Shown here one piece after another: positions 7,870 to 11,047 of a stretch of DNA of 11,047 nucleotides (positions are counted from its first letter, which is position 1; each line of letters begins with the position of its first letter). The stretch is from NCBI GenBank assembly GCA_004151065.3, contig NWUY0300011329.1, positions 51,290 through 62,336 on the forward strand, read 5' to 3'. Source of the stretch: Larix sibirica (lineage: Eukaryota; Streptophyta; Pinopsida; Pinales; Pinaceae). The notes beneath the pieces were generated by a model, which did no database searches, was not told the DNA's origin, and saw only the letters and a program-made list of their open reading frames with translations. The position numbers were made by a program, and so were the translations under genes.

Positions 7870-8958
7870 CTATGAGTCGAAGTAGAAAAAAAATTGGAGA
7901 CCATCTGGAAAAGAGAGCCAAGGAACACCTGGTTGGCCCCATGTTGGAGCTAAATCATCATCTATGAGAATTGGAGAGTCTCTGGTGGCCCCTGGGGATG
8001 GAGCCATACGAGATCCAACTTCATCGAGGTGCTTAGTCTTTATCCGTATTTTAGTCACCATTAGGCAGTTTATTATTTTATAATCTTTTGCAAGCATAAG
8101 GCTGTCTGCTTTGTCTTTCTCAGTCGCATTCTCAACCCTCAACATGGAGTGCATGAGGTTACGCAGAACCTATTGCAGATCTATCGAACGATCATAATGC
8201 TCCACAGTTTGTTTGATGTATCCCGAGTTCTGAATCCAAGGATCCAGGGGGTTGATGGGAGTGTCCTGTGTTGTCATGGCTAGGTGCAAGGCTTCATCCC
8301 TCCACTCTTCCATATTGTTGCTGTTGAGTTTTCATTTCCCTTTGGAATATTCCTCCTGCCCCAAGTTCTAGGTATATTTCCTTTGGACGAACTCAATTTT
8401 GATACGTCGTGCCAGTCTAGTGAGATTATGATTGATAATTTTCGCCTCATGTTGAAGCTCACTAAGAATTTCCTTGGTATTACTCTGGGAAACGCCCTCC
8501 ATGGAAGCATCCATAAGAATTTGTCCCATATTTATTTTTCAGGTCCAAAATGCCACAAGAGTACTTTCGTCGAGGGAAATCCTCCCTCTCGTGGAACCTT
8601 GATCAAATTCCCAAAAACCGAAGGCTGATGTAGGTTGCAGGTGGCCGAGAGTATGATATCTATTGCATACTTCTTTTTCTTTATCTTCAATTCGCTTCTT
8701 GATATCTTGGGATACCAGAGAGGTGTAATCCATTGCAGCCTCTGATGCCTTAAGTTGATTCATGGTTAAGGAGCGCTGCTCTTGGCCGACTAGGCGACAC
8801 TTCCTTGGACGCACCATAGTTTTCTCACGGTGCTTGAGAGAATTGATGGAGAAACTGATTCTATTCCGAACAACCCAAAAAGGAAAGTTTGGTAATATTG
8901 CGAGTTGGCATTGCTTTTCTGAGCTCTTTGCCATTATTGACCTGTATTGTCTAGCCAT
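7870..8958 (-). pseudogene. Unrecognised ORF downstream of LINE RNase H
   Basis: A single frame runs 362 codons from ATG 8956-8958 to TAG 7870-7872. It is broken only by stops at 8539 (TGA), 8368 (TAG), 8332 (TGA) and 8170 (TAG), with no frame change. All four fit single C-to-T changes in CGA or CAG codons. An upstream in-frame stop five codons before the ATG supports this start. I recognise no family. Visible features are a basic stretch at residues 50-62 (MVRPRKCR), a Lys/Glu-rich segment at about 83-96 (SQDIKKRIEDKEKE), a likely amphipathic helix at about 160-185 (NTKEILSELQHEA), another charged helical region near 270-290, and a proline-rich C-terminal segment (MAPSPGATRDSP). There is no zinc finger, RT or nuclease motif. 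It could be a third LINE ORF, a captured host sequence, or part of another element. Confidence 0.55.
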
Positions 8959-9235
8959 ACCTCCTCTTTTCTACATGATGGCATAGTACTACTACCCACA
9001 GATTCTGCGCATCCTACTAAATATATTACCATAGTTCTCCATAAATGAATTAAGGATGCTAGTAATTGACATTAATCACTATATTGGGTGCCATATGCTC
9101 CTCATGGATGTGAGTGGTCATTCGAGAGATATTGTCCCTTATCTCTCTACTAATGGTGTCCTAAGTGATGTTTACTATACCCGTGTCATTCCTTGCATCA
9201 TTATCGTCCTCCAGGTGTGACAGTTGCAGGTTGTT
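8959..9235 (-). other. Spacer between LINE ORF2 and downstream ORF
   Basis: After the stop at 9236-9238, the ORF2 frame stays readable (NNLQLSHLEDDND) to TAG 9161-9163 and then to TAG 9059-9061, so the true end of ORF2 could lie in this spacer. Closer to 8958 all frames are broken by several stops, including tandem TAGs. No promoter-like element is evident. Confidence 0.5.
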
Positions 9236-9352
9236 CTAGCATGTTTTGAATGCCATCATATCTTCATTTGTTAGTCGAAGGTAGGTGGAGAAGAGAGGCT
9301 CATCCCCAAAACTGGTACGAGGAACATAAATGTTTCTAGCACCTGGCTGGGT

Positions 9353-9775
9353 CCCAATATTGGCCAGGTGGTCAGCTACTTTATTAGCGTCCCTTCTGAC
9401 ATGGAGGGGGATGAGAGTTAAGTAATCACAAGCTAGAGTGGCCATGGTTTTTAGGTCTTCCTCCAGTCAACAACTGTTGTCAATATTTCTAATGGAAGAG
9501 CCATGTAGGATTTTGCTGAGGATTTTAATTAGAATCTGTGAGTCCCCTTCTACCATGATCCAGTTGAAGCTCTGATTTTTGACAATTTTTAAGCCTTCCA
9601 CGAGAGCAACTAATTTCGCAGCATTATTGCTGCTTATTCCAATGTACCCCACAAAAACTCTTAGAATGCATCCATTTCTATCCCTAAAGACTCCCCCATA
9701 TCCTGATTGACCGGGATTGCCTTTCGAGGGTGCGTCAAAGTTGAGCTTGATGAAGTTGGTGGTAGGGGGGCTCCA
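9353..9775 (-). pseudogene. RNase H domain (RVT_3 type) of LINE ORF2
   Basis: The domain begins at a Trp (9773-9775) followed by PPTTNFIKLNFD and a KGNPGQSGYGG loop, the usual plant RVT_3 opening. It ends with HVRRDANKVADHLANIG. The first catalytic Asp (9734-9736), the Asp in VEGDSQ (9542-9544) and the last Asp in KVADHLA (9371-9373) are present, as is the His of HVRR. The position normally held by the catalytic Glu in the NxAE motif is Lys (AAA, 9614-9616). A TGA at 9467-9469 splits the domain. RNase H removes the RNA strand of the RNA-DNA hybrid during retrotransposition. Confidence 0.85.
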
Positions 9776-10174
9776 ACTGTTGGGGCTGGAAATATTTGGC
9801 CTGAGAATGTGGGGGGGGTTAGTCTTGAACTGGAGATTGAGATCCCAAGTTCATAGAATAATGGCTTCCATTCCACTTAGCAACTTATCTTGTTCCGACC
9901 ACTGTTACATGTCGACAGTTTCTTGTATGTTGGCTTTGATTTTGCTCCAAATATCCTCCTTTGTCATGGCTTGGGCTCTGAAGACTCTTCTGTTCCTTTC
10001 TTTCCACGTTTCCCAAAGGAGGAAACGAGGAAAAAGATTCTAGATTTTGTCCAACAAGGGGCTATTGAATTGGTAGTTCTCCCAATTGGGAAGGGAATTG
10101 TTAATGCTTGCCTGGTCTTGTTGATTTGTTCTGAAAGTTGTCGCTCCTTTGTCCCAGAGCGAGTTGACAAAGGT

Positions 10175-10228
10175 ACAGGAATGGAACATGTGTTCAATAT
10201 CTTCCTTAGCCTGTTTACAAAGACGACA
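10175..10228 (-). pseudogene. zf-RVT zinc finger of LINE ORF2
   Basis: The motif CRLC, eight residues, His, four residues, Cys (CX2CX8HX4C) lies just after DDLAKKGFIGPTY. This is the standard zinc-binding segment between the RT and the RNase H of plant LINEs. All four ligands are intact. The stop at 10298-10300 lies 24 codons upstream. Confidence 0.85.
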
Positions 10229-11047
10229 GTATGTTGGACCAATGAAGCCTTTCTTTGCCAAGTCATCCAATGTGAGCGTTCTCTTTTTTACAAGGGGCTA
10301 GAGAAAGGTAGCTACCTTGGGCCAGAGGTTCCGCTTCCAAATTTGGTGCCAGATAGGGTCATCCAGGAGGTTCTTATGCTTGGAAAGGATGAAGTATCCC
10401 TCCTTGATGGTAAAGTGTCCTTTGGGAGAGTAACTCCATCTTAATTTATTGTTGTGATCCGATTTTGATTCTTTTGTTGCTTAGCTCTTCATTGATGGCT
10501 ATACCCACATAATCTTGAGGTTGGATAGGCCATTGGTTTAGAGGCTTCCAATTTTTCCAATCTTGTCGTTCATTCCTGATGTCCCAGAATTGGTGGACCT
10601 TGGTGATCTGTCTTCCTTCCAGTTCTTCCTTGAAGGTTGGATCAGCAAGAAGACTATGTAGTTTTGGAGCATGTTGCTAAGAATATTCCCAGAAGAGGAA
10701 AATTTTTCCATCTCGTATTTCCCAAAATTTGTGATTTTGAATCAGTTTGCGGCTGGTACATTCCAGCTTACAGATGATGGAGCCTTGCATCTCTTCATTG
10801 AAGCGAATGAGTTCCTAATGTTTCCATTGAGGGTTGTATTTGGGGTTCCAGAGTAATGCCCAATGTTCCTGATTGTGAGTGAGCTAGTTCTACCAAAGCT
10901 TGGATCCCATAACCTGGTTTAAGAGGTACGGATCTTTGATCCCAAAAACCTCCTTTTAGTTTGGGGTGGTGTTGCCCATCGATGTGAACACTAGCAGCAG
11001 AAATCTTCCGAAATTTGTTTCCCAAGGGGGAAAAGTGTGGCCTTGGG

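Larger units (their letters stand above)
7604..11047 (-). mobile_element. L1-type LINE, 3' part, degenerate
   Basis: Minus-strand order is: ORF2 C-terminal half (11047 to 9236), a short spacer, an unrecognised degraded ORF (8958 to 7870), an untranslated 3' region, and a (TA)n tail at 7604-7616. The zf-RVT finger followed by an RNase H of the plant RVT_3 type identifies a plant L1 non-LTR retrotransposon; no LTR is seen. The endonuclease and the catalytic RT fingers and palm would lie beyond 11047. The tail meets the right edge of repeat B2, as expected for target-primed insertion. The target-site duplication cannot be tested because the 5' end is outside the window. It is also possible that 7604-9060 is a separate insertion. 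Confidence 0.75.
9236..11047 (-). pseudogene. LINE ORF2 C-terminal half (post-RT, zf-RVT, RNase H)
   Basis: ORF2 encodes the endonuclease-RT polyprotein that copies the element by target-primed reverse transcription. The part seen here starts in the post-RT region (GIKDPYLLNQVMGSKLW, then NHKFWEIRDGKIFLFWEYS), continues through LRWSYSPKGHFTIKEGYFIL into a zf-RVT finger, then a linker with LLWETWKERNRRVF, and ends with an RNase H. Two one-base shifts are visible, at a T-run near 10943 and near 10455. Below 10448 the frame is continuous to 9236. Stops lie at 10890, 10884, 10815, 10677, 10298 and 10040 (all TAG), 9905 (TAA), 9851 and 9467 (both TGA). Most TAGs sit where the family has Trp. The copy is inactive. 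Its 5' part is outside the window. Confidence 0.85.

Noticed and set aside
8280-8510. Minus-strand 76-codon ORF in another phase from the downstream LINE ORF
   Set aside because: It overlaps the 8958-7870 frame, is shorter, and shows no motif. The longer continuous phase is preferred.
8284-8628. Plus-strand 114-codon ORF
   Set aside because: It is antisense to the downstream LINE ORF, where the minus-strand frame is much longer and is interrupted only by substitution-type stops.
9890-10444. Longest plus-strand ORF in the window (184 codons)
   Set aside because: It lies antisense to the zf-RVT and linker part of LINE ORF2, whose family motifs are clear on the minus strand. It is a shadow frame.
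1-11047. CRISPR array, tRNA or rRNA genes, bacterial operon features
   Set aside because: No regularly spaced short repeats, tRNA-like or rRNA sequence was seen, and the content is plant transposon DNA.

Overview
The window looks like transposon-rich nuclear DNA of a land plant with a large genome. It is AT-rich overall, I see no intact host gene, and decayed Ty1-copia and LINE sequences are recognisable on opposite strands. A seed plant, possibly a gymnosperm, is my inference from the diverged and nested repeats; the sequence does not prove it. The prokaryotic gene model (operons, ribosome binding sites) does not apply.

Left and centre (1-7608). Two repeat families occur twice in the same order. 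Repeat A (1-418 and 2874-3326) is about 98% identical between copies. Repeat B (419-1927 and 6102-7608) is only about 80-87% identical by eye. In the left copy A is fused directly to B at 418/419. In the right copy about 2.8 kb lies between them, and it holds a broken Ty1-copia element: a 5' LTR (3238-3669) with matching TGTTGA/TCAACA ends, a primer binding site (3670-3681), a gag-protease pseudogene (3885 to about 5040) and a short piece of the integrase-RT linker (5145-5294). Most of integrase, all of RT/RNase H and the 3' LTR are missing. A possible 5'-truncated LINE 3' end on the minus strand lies at 2527-2870.

Right (about 7604-11047, minus strand). This is the 3' part of a plant L1-type LINE whose 5' half lies beyond the window. 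Read on the minus strand, it holds the C-terminal part of ORF2 (post-RT region, zf-RVT zinc finger, RNase H), then a spacer, then a second long degraded reading frame of unknown function (8958 to 7870), and finally a (TA)n tail that abuts the right edge of the second B copy.

How it fits together. Nothing here is likely to make a working protein. The LINE part is notable for its mode of decay: from 10448 down to 9236 (ORF2) and from 8958 down to 7870 (downstream ORF) the frame is kept by long indel-free stretches broken only by stop codons. Nearly all of these stops can be explained by single C-to-T or G-to-A changes, many in inferred CG or CHG context, as expected for methylated plant transposons. 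The best candidate for something undescribed is the unrecognised ORF between the LINE RNase H and the element's 3' tail. The second is the A-B architecture, in which two linked repeats show different degrees of divergence.
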